Shown in pieces: positions 15,583 through 22,275 of a stretch of DNA of 64,000 nt; the first letter of the stretch is position 1, and every line of letters starts with the position of its first letter. The position numbers and the translations under genes are program-made. The stretch covers positions 2,732,001-2,796,000 of the forward strand of contig NZ_CP047095.1 of assembly GCF_009806575.1 (NCBI RefSeq), given 5' to 3'. Under the pieces are notes generated by a model, which had not been told where the DNA came from, made no database searches, and worked only from the letters and a program-made list of their open reading frames with translations. This DNA comes from Rossellomorea marisflavi (lineage in GTDB: Bacteria; Bacillota; Bacilli; Bacillales; Bacillaceae_B).

Positions 15583-15861
15583 TTACTGACCTGCGATAAG
15601 CCTTACGTAGTCAAGCAAAGATAAGTCCGCAATCTTCTCTACCGGCAAGCTCCCCGGCAGTTCAATCGCATGATAGTCCCGCAGGTGATAGCCGTCGAGT
15701 TGCCGCTCGCCGTCTTTCACAATACGGAAGTACGTCATTCCTTCATAATCGGAGAGCAAGACGTCTTCTTGACTGGCGCCAAACAGCCATGCCTGCTCCG
15801 TTATCGCTCCGACTTCATCCTTTTCTTCGCAAAAGATAACCGTGATCCGTTCCGCTTTCAT
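15583..15861 (-). CDS. Hypothetical early phage protein (92 aa)
   Basis: ATG at 15861 overlaps the stop of the upstream gene (GAATGA), with AGGTGGGAGG just before it; a GTG nine bases earlier is an alternative. Product MKAERITVIFCEEKDEVGAI is mixed alpha/beta with LLSDYEGMTYFRIVKDG. Translationally coupled to the gene at 15858. Function unknown. Confidence 0.6.
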   Translation of the reverse strand: MKAERITVIFCEEKDEVGAITEQAWLFGASQEDVLLSDYEGMTYFRIVKDGERQLDGYHLRDYHAIELPGSLPVEKIADLSLLDYVRLIAGQ

Positions 15862-16157
15862 TCCTCCCACCTGTACCTGTCCATAATCGAGATGAATTCG
15901 AGCAGGCCTTCGTTCGACTTGCTGAGAAACTTACGTGTTTCCTCGTTCGCTTCTAAGGCGAAAATATCGGAAAGAATAAGATAACTACCTTTGAATTTAT
16001 TGCTTGGGATCAGATTTCCGACGAACAAAACACCCTCTATTTCCGTCACATAGTAACCGTCACCTTTATCGCTGATGCGAACTGCTTTAAAATATTCGGG
16101 CTGATCCTCTTCAACCTCCAGCACAACGGATACGACTTTCTTATTTACAACTGCCAT
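15858..16157 (-). CDS. Hypothetical early phage protein (99 aa)
   Basis: MAVVNKKVVSVVLEVEEDQP start with AGGAGG upstream. Several beta strands (GYYVTEIEGVLFVGNLIP) and a C-terminal acidic helix. It begins directly after the stop of the 51-residue gene (TAAATG), so it is in the same operon. I do not recognise a family. Confidence 0.62.
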   Translation of the reverse strand: MAVVNKKVVSVVLEVEEDQPEYFKAVRISDKGDGYYVTEIEGVLFVGNLIPSNKFKGSYLILSDIFALEANEETRKFLSKSNEGLLEFISIMDRYRWEE

Positions 16158-16313
16158 TTACGTTTCCTCCTGTAAGCGCTCATTCAGTGCCAGTTTATAG
16201 TTGTGCAACCTCTTACCGCGACGTTTGTGTGCCTCGCCCGCTTTTGCTGGGCTTACTGCCGTCCATGCAGCTACCTTGCCGGTGTACCATACGATGCGAC
16301 GTAAATTACTCAC
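16158..16313 (-). CDS. Small basic early phage protein (51 aa), GTG start
   Basis: GTG at 16313 overlaps the end of the preceding gene (GTGAGTAA). The product MSNLRRIVWYTGKVAAWTAV, then HKRRGKRLHNYK, is strongly basic in the middle. The overlap and the absence of any gap to the next gene mark it as a coupled member of the early operon. Function unknown. Confidence 0.6.
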   Translation of the reverse strand: MSNLRRIVWYTGKVAAWTAVSPAKAGEAHKRRGKRLHNYKLALNERLQEET

Positions 16314-16398
16314 TATCGAGCGCTCCGCTGCGTGACATTCCGACGTATAGGCCGACGGTGAAAGTTCCGATCAAGCTGAAGCCAACTGCGATTAACAT
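16306..16398 (-). CDS. First gene of the lytic operon: 30-residue membrane peptide
   Basis: MLIAVGFSLIGTFTVGLYVG is one hydrophobic membrane segment followed by a short polar tail. AAGGGGGAA stands seven bases before the ATG. It is the first frame after the leftward promoter at 16447-16475. Small membrane peptides at this place are common in phages, but no function can be assigned. Confidence 0.6.
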   Translation of the reverse strand: MLIAVGFSLIGTFTVGLYVGMSRSGALDSE

Positions 16399-16417
16399 TG
16401 CGGTTCCCCCTTAAAAA

Positions 16418-16519
16418 TTACGTTAAACGTAACTTGGTATATACTTACTATAATTCCGTTTAACGTAACTGTCAATGACTAAATTACATTTTGCGTAATT
16501 TTTTATTATCGGATATAAT
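16418..16519. promoter_or_regulatory. Lysis-lysogeny control region: three operators and two divergent promoters
   Basis: Operator 1 at 16418-16432 is the perfect palindrome TTACGTTAAACGTAA; operator 2 at 16454-16468 (TTCCGTTTAACGTAA) has one difference from that palindrome; operator 3 at 16484-16498 (TTACATTTTGCGTAA) is weaker. The leftward promoter is TTGACA (16475-16470), 17 bases, TATAGT (16452-16447), with operator 2 inside the spacer. The rightward promoter is TTGCGT (16491-16496), 17 bases, TATAAT (16514-16519), with operator 3 over its -35. Layout is that of a repressor that blocks lytic transcription and limits its own. Confidence 0.85.
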
Positions 16520-16552
16520 AACCCATAAAAGGGCAGGACTTGGAGGGCGTTA

Positions 16553-16780
16553 ATGGAAAAGGTTATCGAGGTAAAGTTACGTCAGATATTGAAGGAAAAG
16601 GGCATCGGCCAAAAAGAGCTCGCAGAAAAGACCGGTTTGACCGAAAGAACGATCAGCGAGTTGTGTAATAATAAAATTCGACGCTATCCTAAAGACGCGC
16701 TTGAGAAAATAGTGAGCACTTTGAACCTGACGAGCATGGATACACTTATGGAAATTAAAGAAGCTGCATCGAACAAATAA
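16553..16780 (+). CDS. Phage repressor, XRE-family HTH (75 aa)
   Basis: A compact Cro/CI DNA-binding domain: GIGQKELAEKTGLTERTISELCNNKIRR with the recognition helix at ERTISELCN. It has no C-terminal protease or oligomerisation domain, so it is not a LexA-like self-cleaving repressor. TGGAGGG precedes the ATG. It is divergent from the lytic operon across three operator palindromes, which makes it the likely lysogeny repressor. How it is inactivated is not visible. Confidence 0.85.
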   Translation: MEKVIEVKLRQILKEKGIGQKELAEKTGLTERTISELCNNKIRRYPKDALEKIVSTLNLTSMDTLMEIKEAASNK

Positions 16781-16830
16781 TCTGCTAAGAAATGCATATA
16801 AAAATTTAATCTTTCTTATGTCAGAAAAAA

Positions 16831-16859
16831 AGATGCGCCTTCAAAGGCGCATCTTTTTG
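16831..16859. terminator. Bidirectional terminator between repressor and moron cassette
   Basis: AGATGCGCCTT and AAGGCGCATCT form an 11-bp stem, with a T run after it on the plus strand and an A run before it (16825-16831). It serves the repressor from the left and the leftward cassette at 16862-17586 from the right. Confidence 0.88.
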
Positions 16860-16861
16860 TA

Positions 16862-16975
16862 TTAGTTATTTTTCTTGTCTTCCTTAATTTCACGGCTATC
16901 TTTAGTGAAGTTTTCGTGAACCCATCGAGGCGGTGGTGGTGTAGGTTTTTCATTTTTTTCTTTATCGTTACTCAT
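16862..16975 (-). CDS. Small proline-rich protein (37 aa) paired with a membrane protein
   Basis: MSNDKEKNEKPTPPPPRWVH then a charged tail rich in Lys, Glu and Asp. GGAGTGG stands before the ATG, which follows 12 bases after the stop of the membrane-protein gene. The polyproline-Arg-Trp core suggests a peptide that binds another protein. No family I can name. The pair has its own promoter and terminator. Confidence 0.55.
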   Translation of the reverse strand: MSNDKEKNEKPTPPPPRWVHENFTKDSREIKEDKKNN

Positions 16976-16987
16976 ATTTTCCACTCC

Positions 16988-17586
16988 TTAAATCCTAAAA
17001 TTAAGATAATGAGAATCATTTTCTATAATTCTAATATTTTGAACATCATCCTCTTGTTGATAGAAACTAGGGATAAAGCAACATAGTAAAAGTACTACAA
17101 TGCAAAGTGATGTCGTTAATCCTTTTGTGGCAAGTCGAATTTTATCTATTTTACGTTCATTTTCTTCTACAAGCTTATCGGTAACTTCAATATAAATACT
17201 ACAAAGATGCTTGTCTACCTCTTCCTGAGCTTTAATCATCGAGTCTTGATCTCCAAATCCCTGTTTTTTAAAATATTTATAATTATTATTGAAATATTTT
17301 AGTATATCCGATGGAATAGGCAGGTATCCATATTCATATTTAGTTAGTGCCCCTAATATGTGATAAACAGTCCTAGCAATTGCAATAAGCGCAAGCAAAA
17401 GTAAGATGTTTCCCCCCAAAAAAAGACAGACCCCGTAAGTTTGTTAATATTTTGAAGTGCAAAAACACATCCACCAATAAGTACAATTAAAATACCTATA
17501 GGCGTACTAAGTTTATTATTGTAGTTCTCTCTTCTCTCTTGTTCCTTATAGTAGAACTCTTTAAAGTATTCAACATTGGTTTCCAT
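16988..17586 (-). pseudogene. Multi-pass membrane protein, frame broken at a T7G6 run
   Basis: Two overlapping frames join into one protein. The first reads METNVEYFKEFYYKEQERRE and a membrane segment up to KLTGSVFFWG. The second continues GNILLLLALIAIARTVYHIL, a soluble region (about 85-155) and a last membrane segment (LTTSLCIVVLLLCCFIP). Adding one G to the run at 17412-17417 gives 199 aa without other changes. The gene is AT-rich, with a TATAAT at 17617-17622 and GAGGTTG ribosome site. The shape, helical N-terminus, membrane pairs and cytosolic core, is reminiscent of membrane effectors of defence systems; this is inference. Confidence 0.65.
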
Positions 17587-17708
17587 ATGTCACAACCTCA
17601 CACTATATATTACAATTATACCATATTGTGAAACATCGAATACGATTTATCTTGAATCACCATAAAATCATATAAACTATTCAGAAGATATACCTAAATG
17701 AACCTTAT

Positions 17709-18050
17709 TTAATCAATCACATTTACGGCCACCACATCGTCAAATCTAACTCGCTCAAAACTGCCGTCCTCACACTCGATCCGAAGCTTCTTATCGCTGG
17801 GGTTTATGTAATGTACTCGCCCCGTAAATTCCTCGCATCGCCCAGTCAAATCACGCCACACTTTAAAGATTATCGCCAGGTTGTACTCCATGGCGTAATT
17901 AATGCGTTCCTCATTTTCGCTAATCGTGAACAGATCATTAATCGGCTTTTCTTCGCGTTCAAACTGCTCCCACATATCGCGCAACTCCTTAACGTGCTCG
18001 GGCAGCATCATCGCAGTCCATTTTATCCTTCCGCGATCCCGTATACTCAT
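17709..18050 (-). CDS. YolD-like protein
   Basis: 113 residues, start ATG at 18050 with GAGGTG upstream. Begins MSIRDRGRIKWTAMMLPEH, the hallmark of the YolD-like family (R-D-R-G-x-I-K-W), followed by the conserved FTISENEERINYAMEYN and a beta-rich C-terminus (FTGRVHYINPSDKKLRIE). YolD proteins usually accompany Y-family polymerases (UvrX/YqjW) and are SOS-induced. Here no polymerase is adjacent, but a perfect LexA box lies in the promoter. Confidence 0.85.
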   Translation of the reverse strand: MSIRDRGRIKWTAMMLPEHVKELRDMWEQFEREEKPINDLFTISENEERINYAMEYNLAIIFKVWRDLTGRCEEFTGRVHYINPSDKKLRIECEDGSFERVRFDDVVAVNVID

Positions 18051-18077
18051 CAAAAATCACCTCTCACTAATTATAAC

Positions 18078-18091
18078 CGAACGTACGTTCC
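18078..18091 (-). promoter_or_regulatory. LexA (DinR) box in the yolD-like promoter
   Basis: CGAACGTACGTTCC matches the Bacillus consensus CGAACRNRYGTTYC at every position. It lies between a TTGTTT and a TATAAT (18070-18075) on the minus strand, so LexA would block the promoter and DNA damage would induce it. Confidence 0.85.
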
Positions 18092-18199
18092 TTTAAACAA
18101 GCATTATTTTCCGCCTTATTTCGCATGTTACTGCGCATGAAAAATCACTGCTTGCCGCTTTTTTCCGCTTTTCAGTAAAATGAGGTAGAGGTGAGATAA

Positions 18200-19216
18200 T
18201 TGCGAAAAGGCCACATTAAAGAACTGAACGGGCGATTTCAAATAACGCTTGATCTTGGAACTGATCCGGCCACAAAGAAACGAAAGAGGCACTACTCAAC
18301 GCATTCAAGCCGTCAGGAGGCCAAAGATGCGCTTGCTTATTTACTTGACCCTTCCGGCCAGCAAACGGTCAATGACTTCTTAGACGAATGGCTTAGCCTT
18401 ACTACGAACAACCTTAGCTCAAACACTGTTTACGTATATGGCCGATACCTTAAAATGCTCAAGGATTACTTTCCGCTAATTGACTACCGGAAGATACGGC
18501 GGAAGCAAGCCGAGAAAATTATCAGCGAACTTCTGCGAAAGTATAAACCTGGCACTGTAGCGGTGATGAGGCGTTTACTTTCAACGGCTTATAATCGAGC
18601 CATTGCGTGGGAAGAAACGGACTTTAACCCGTTCAAAGGCATTCGGATTAAGGCGGAGCATGTTGAGCGTGAAGTTTGGACGCCGGGGCAGGTAGCTGCG
18701 TTTCTATCTGCAGCCAAAGAACGACAAGGCAATCCGAGTTATTATGTTGCGTACATGATTGCTTTGTATACCGGAAGTATCGCGGTCAAGGAAGAAATCC
18801 ATAATGACTACGATAAAGGCGGAAAGTTTGTAAGTGGAACTAAAACGAGGGCTAGTCGCAGGAACATCGCCATGCCTGGAGAACTTATTGCCGTGCTGAA
18901 TACGCACAGGGAACGTTTGGGCGAGGAGGCTGAGTATGTAATAGTGACGAATAAACTGACGCCAATCAATCAGCGGAATTTAACGAAGGCGATGTATGAA
19001 ATCATTCGCAATGTTGGCCATCCTCCAATCCGGTTCCACGATTTCCGCCATACTCACGCATCCATACTGCTTGCTAATGGTGTTAACGTGAAGGTAATTC
19101 AAGAGCGCCTTGGACATTCGAGGATCAGTACGACGTTGGACACTTATTCGCATGTGTTTCCTTCGCAGCAACGAGAGGCGGCCGATTTGTTAAATAGCAT
19201 AATTCCTTCCAAATAG
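18200..19216 (+). CDS. Phage integrase (tyrosine recombinase) with the first catalytic Arg box deleted
   Basis: 338 residues from TTG at 18200 (GAGGTGAG upstream). An AP2-like arm-binding N-terminus, SAM-like core domain and catalytic domain are recognisable. Lys215 in GTKTRASRR, His280/Arg283 in HDFRHTHAS, His306 in RLGHS and Tyr316 in TLDTYSHV are present. After IALYTG (residue 192) the expected segment with 'M-R-R-G-E' and 'W-x-D-I-D' is missing and the frame resumes at SIAVKEEIHNDYDKGGKF, about 20 residues shorter than the family. Without that Arg it should be inactive as a recombinase. It may still bind DNA. Confidence 0.88.
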   Translation: MRKGHIKELNGRFQITLDLGTDPATKKRKRHYSTHSSRQEAKDALAYLLDPSGQQTVNDFLDEWLSLTTNNLSSNTVYVYGRYLKMLKDYFPLIDYRKIRRKQAEKIISELLRKYKPGTVAVMRRLLSTAYNRAIAWEETDFNPFKGIRIKAEHVEREVWTPGQVAAFLSAAKERQGNPSYYVAYMIALYTGSIAVKEEIHNDYDKGGKFVSGTKTRASRRNIAMPGELIAVLNTHRERLGEEAEYVIVTNKLTPINQRNLTKAMYEIIRNVGHPPIRFHDFRHTHASILLANGVNVKVIQERLGHSRISTTLDTYSHVFPSQQREAADLLNSIIPSK

Positions 19217-19285
19217 TTTTCAACAAAATTCCAAATTTATAGTATAATGATAAATAGTAAAATATTTTCAAGGGGAGAAAAATTT

Positions 19286-19732
19286 GTGGTTTTAATTCAA
19301 GACATTTTACTTATTAAGTTTTTCAGTTCTTCTACTGCGTCTGCAATATCGGTTGTCTGTAGTATTTTAGGACTTATTTTGTCTGTTTTATTAGTATTCC
19401 TTACTATGAACATTAAAAGCAAGGTATATTTCTTGGATGAAACCAAAAGATTTAATGACAACAGAGAAAAATATCAGAATAAACTTAAAGGCTATAGAGA
19501 TTCTATTATTAAAGACCACATACTCACTTTGGGTATAATTAGTGATATAACGGAAGAAGTGTATAGATTTGATGGCTTTGGTCGAGTAAACAGTATATTA
19601 GATAAATTTCATGTACGAAAAATCCTTACACACTTGAAAAAGGACACTAGTAAGATTAATAAAACAAAATTAGCCAAACAACTTTCGTATATAATTATAA
19701 GATATGATTCAAACAAAGGTGGGTTATTATAA
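19286..19732 (+). CDS. Membrane-anchored protein (148 aa) of an accessory two-gene cassette
   Basis: GTG at 19286 follows AAGGGGAG; an upstream ATG at 19247 has no ribosome site. A membrane segment at about residues 19-42 (SAISVVCSILGLILSVLLVFL) is followed by a long charged helical domain (LDETKRFNDNREKYQNKLKG). Very AT-rich. Its stop overlaps the start of the next gene (TAATG), so the two products are made together. Located just after the integrase, where phages keep lysogenic-conversion genes. Function unknown. Confidence 0.6.
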   Translation: MVLIQDILLIKFFSSSTASAISVVCSILGLILSVLLVFLTMNIKSKVYFLDETKRFNDNREKYQNKLKGYRDSIIKDHILTLGIISDITEEVYRFDGFGRVNSILDKFHVRKILTHLKKDTSKINKTKLAKQLSYIIIRYDSNKGGLL

Positions 19733-20133
19733 TGCAGAAAATCCCTAAACTAATTGAAAAGTTATTAGAAGAAACAAATAACGCCGATATCCGATGGTCT
19801 ACTATTTCTAATAAGTTAGATCCTGATTTAGATAGTTTCATTGAATATTCTCAGGAGTACATGGAGATACTCAAACCTCTTTCTTACAACGCAATTTATA
19901 AAGGTGGAGAGATTTTTATTTTGTCATTCGCTGACTTTCACCCAGGTAGAGACCCTAGATTATTCGATGTTGAATACTTAATTTTATTGCTCAAGTCTCC
20001 AACCGGGAGAAGGTTGGTCCCCTTAAATACTAAGAAAGAACATCAAAGTGAACTTTTCAGGCTAATGAATTCAATTGATATGAAAATAAATGATATAGAC
20101 GGATTTATAGACTCAATACTTGATGATATTTAA
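19732..20133 (+). CDS. Soluble partner protein (133 aa) of the same cassette
   Basis: MQKIPKLIEKLLEETNNADI opening, then a central strand-rich part (YKGGEIFILSFADF; EYLILLLKSPTGRRLVPL) and an acidic helical end. It starts in the stop codon of the membrane protein and is closed by a strong terminator. The membrane/soluble pairing recalls toxin-immunity or exclusion pairs, but no family is recognisable. Confidence 0.6.
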   Translation: MQKIPKLIEKLLEETNNADIRWSTISNKLDPDLDSFIEYSQEYMEILKPLSYNAIYKGGEIFILSFADFHPGRDPRLFDVEYLILLLKSPTGRRLVPLNTKKEHQSELFRLMNSIDMKINDIDGFIDSILDDI

Positions 20134-20141
20134 TAGGATAT

Positions 20142-20190
20142 AGAGAACACTCACAGAAGTAATTATTGGCTTGAGTGTTCTCTATTCTTT
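20142..20190 (+). terminator. Terminator of the 19.3-20.1 kb cassette
   Basis: AGAGAACACTCA (20142-20153) and TGAGTGTTCTCT (20172-20183) form a 12-bp perfect stem followed by ATTCTTTT. Confidence 0.88.
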
Positions 20191-20309
20191 TCACTTACAA
20201 ATTTTTACGCGCACATATTAACATATGCAATTACATTACTTATAACCATTGCTTGGTTCTTTCTCTTCACATAAATTTAGCCTCTTTATAAAAAGAGTAC
20301 AATACCGAC

Positions 20310-20756
20310 TCAGTTTGTATTCAGTAATCCGTTTGCTCTATCCATGTTGCGATTAAAAGATTTCAGCACCTGCTCCTTCGACGCTTCATCCCCGAGAATT
20401 TCCGCCTGCACATACTCCAGGTAAGTCATCGTCGAATCTGCCACCGCCTTAAGCAAACGGTACTCATCATCCGTGTATTCTTCCTTTTTCATTTTGTACC
20501 CGAAGTAATGATCTTCGTCGAGAAAAAACTGCACGTTCTCCTCGTACTCCTCCGTAGTCAACACGCCAAAGTCTCGTTTCGCCCCGTATTGCACCGTCCG
20601 ATTCATGGCGTCTTGCAGCGTGTCATATACCTTTTCAGAGTCCGCAACGATTTCTTCTCGTATTTCCGCCCCTTTCGCTTCAAGCGCAGAACTCTCGTTG
20701 GAACATCCGACCAACATGGCGAACAATATGGCGATAAGTACGATTAACTTTTTCAT
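20310..20756 (-). CDS. Lipoprotein of unknown function (148 aa)
   Basis: Signal peptide MKKLIVLIAILFAMLVGCSN with a clear lipobox (LVGC, cleavage before Cys18). The mature part is acidic and helical. GAGGAG precedes the ATG by a suitable distance. It is expected on the outer face of the membrane. Phage lipoproteins often block superinfection, but this could also be cargo of a second element. No family recognised. Confidence 0.75.
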   Translation of the reverse strand: MKKLIVLIAILFAMLVGCSNESSALEAKGAEIREEIVADSEKVYDTLQDAMNRTVQYGAKRDFGVLTTEEYEENVQFFLDEDHYFGYKMKKEEYTDDEYRLLKAVADSTMTYLEYVQAEILGDEASKEQVLKSFNRNMDRANGLLNTN

Positions 20757-20830
20757 AACGCAACAACTCCTCGAATTTTATTGGTTTTCGTGCCGGCAAA
20801 ACGCTAATTGAGAACGCATTGATAACCGAC

Positions 20831-20879
20831 ACGACTTTATTCGCACAAAACAGGGCAAAAGTACGACTTTATTCGCACA
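20831..20879. repeat. Two 17-bp direct repeats, period 32
   Basis: ACGACTTTATTCGCACA occurs at 20831-20847 and again at 20863-20879 without change. The 32-bp period is three helical turns, suggesting two protein-binding sites. They lie between the lipoprotein gene and the second origin-like module. Confidence 0.7.
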
Positions 20880-20994
20880 CTTTCTGAAGTGGCAAAATAC
20901 CGTCAAAATCGTAGGTATACTCGCAAATGCTCCGGTTTACTACCGTGGTTTTGTCGTGAAAATGACGAATTATATCTTAGTCTTGTTGGCCCGT

Positions 20995-21132
20995 TTCCTA
21001 CCAGCGGGAATTAATCAATTCCTACAGACGGTAATTGATCGTTTCCTATGAGCGGGAATATAAAAAGAACGAATTAACAATAACGAATTAATAACAATAA
21101 AGATTCCTGCTCATAAATTCGCAGGGGATATT
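20995..21132. other. Second origin-like module (iterons, A-rich repeats, hairpin)
   Basis: Three 24-bp units start at 20995, 21019 and 21043; each begins TTCCTA and carries CGGKAAT near its middle. A-rich direct repeats follow (AACGAATTAACAAT at 21068 and a longer variant at 21082). Then comes a hairpin element at 21103-21132 identical in 27 of 30 bases to that at 8969-8998; the three differing bases lie together in the loop. No initiator gene overlaps it; the nearest candidate is the winged-helix protein at 21389. Orientation is opposite to the first module. Confidence 0.6.
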
Positions 21133-21253
21133 CTTCACAAACCTTGTTTCTTCGCAAAAAGTCCTAGCGATAAAGGTCTTAGTGAACGCTTGAGCTCGAA
21201 CTTGGCGAAAGCAATGTCTGGAACTTATACTTACGGTATAAGGAGGCGTTAAT

Positions 21254-21418
21254 ATGATCGACCCAAATGAAATCATGACCGGCCCATTCACGCTAAGGAA
21301 TGCGAAAAAACATCTACTCCCCGACGAAGCAATCGTCACAAACGACGACGAAACTTATTACATCGTCCGCCTCGGCGATATCGCCAAGTTAGAACGCATG
21401 GGTTTCCGCAAAGTATAG
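21254..21418 (+). CDS. Small protein (54 aa), convergent with the HTH gene
   Basis: MIDPNEIMTGPFTLRNAKKH start with AAGGAGG seven bases before it and a TATACT -10-like box upstream. The product continues with an acidic middle and TYYIVRLGDIAKLERMGFRK. Even amino-acid use and a strong ribosome site support a real gene. Its last 30 bases overlap the end of the convergent gene at 21389. Unknown function; a regulator of the adjacent origin-like module is possible. Confidence 0.6.
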   Translation: MIDPNEIMTGPFTLRNAKKHLLPDEAIVTNDDETYYIVRLGDIAKLERMGFRKV

Positions 21419-22141
21419 GCGGTCGTATAGCTTGTCTATGACGCCTGTATAGAAGCCGCATACATTCCGAATACGTTTACGCTTAGTTGCCTGGAACGTC
21501 ACCTTTAGCGCCTCTATAGCTGCGTTAAGAAGGTCTGAAGGGTCGAAAGCGGTCTTTAGGTAACTACTTTGCGCCAAATAGATGCCGTAGAGCCTGTTCG
21601 TGAGCTTACGATCAGCTACGAAGTTTTCAGCCATACGCTTAAATTGACGATATGGACTGGCGGCCACATCTGCGTCAGCATACGTCTTATCGTTAGATAA
21701 CTCTTTAGCGCTTGAAGAAGTACAGGCTTCCGCTTCCTTTTTCGCAGGCTCAGACGGTGTTGTAACGGGCTCCTCGGCCTCTTGGCGACTGGACACTTGC
21801 GATTGGTCAGTGATGGGCATAGGCGGCTGTATGACGTACAGATTGGCGCCATAGCCTCCGGAAACTTTTCGGAGTGTTTTCACCTTAGCAATGACGCCTA
21901 AGCCTTGTAGCTTACTCAGGGCGCGTCTAACGGTCTTTTCACTCTTTCCGATTGCCTCGGCGATGGTGGCCGCCTTTAGATGTGCGACTCCTACATACTT
22001 AACGGCATAGCGACCGAGCATCTTTAAGACGTTGTGATCCGTCTCATTCATGGCGAAATAGTGGTCGCAGGTATGACGATATAGAGCCTCGTTCAAGGCC
22101 GCGACTGATTGGAACGATTGATGTTGCGATAGGTAACGCAT
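21389..22141 (-). CDS. Winged-helix replication/regulatory protein
   Basis: 250 residues from ATG at 22141, chosen for GGAGGAG nine bases upstream over an earlier start. N-terminus MRYLSQHQSFQSVAALNEAL and the winged helix HLKAATIAEAIGKSEKTVRRALSKLQGLGVI are typical of HTH proteins carried by Bacillus phages and plasmids. A low-complexity linker (about 120-165) leads to a helical C-terminal domain, as in primosomal DnaD/initiator proteins. It lies beside the second origin-like module, so it may be that module's initiator. Confidence 0.7.
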   Translation of the reverse strand: MRYLSQHQSFQSVAALNEALYRHTCDHYFAMNETDHNVLKMLGRYAVKYVGVAHLKAATIAEAIGKSEKTVRRALSKLQGLGVIAKVKTLRKVSGGYGANLYVIQPPMPITDQSQVSSRQEAEEPVTTPSEPAKKEAEACTSSSAKELSNDKTYADADVAASPYRQFKRMAENFVADRKLTNRLYGIYLAQSSYLKTAFDPSDLLNAAIEALKVTFQATKRKRIRNVCGFYTGVIDKLYDRLYFAETHAF

Positions 22142-22275
22142 GGTCCGGCTCCTCCCTGCCCGACCGAAATGATTGCACACTCAAATAAGCGTTTGACTTA
22201 CGCAGTTTTTTCGCATATATTTGAGGTAGGTAAGGTGCGTGTTTCACTTCGGTGGACACGTGCTTTTTTATGTCT

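Noticed and set aside
17412-17424. Programmed frameshifting at the T7G6 run of the phage membrane gene
   Set aside because: The heptamers available do not allow good re-pairing of both tRNAs, and four host genes show the same one-base loss in G runs, so a base-count error is simpler.
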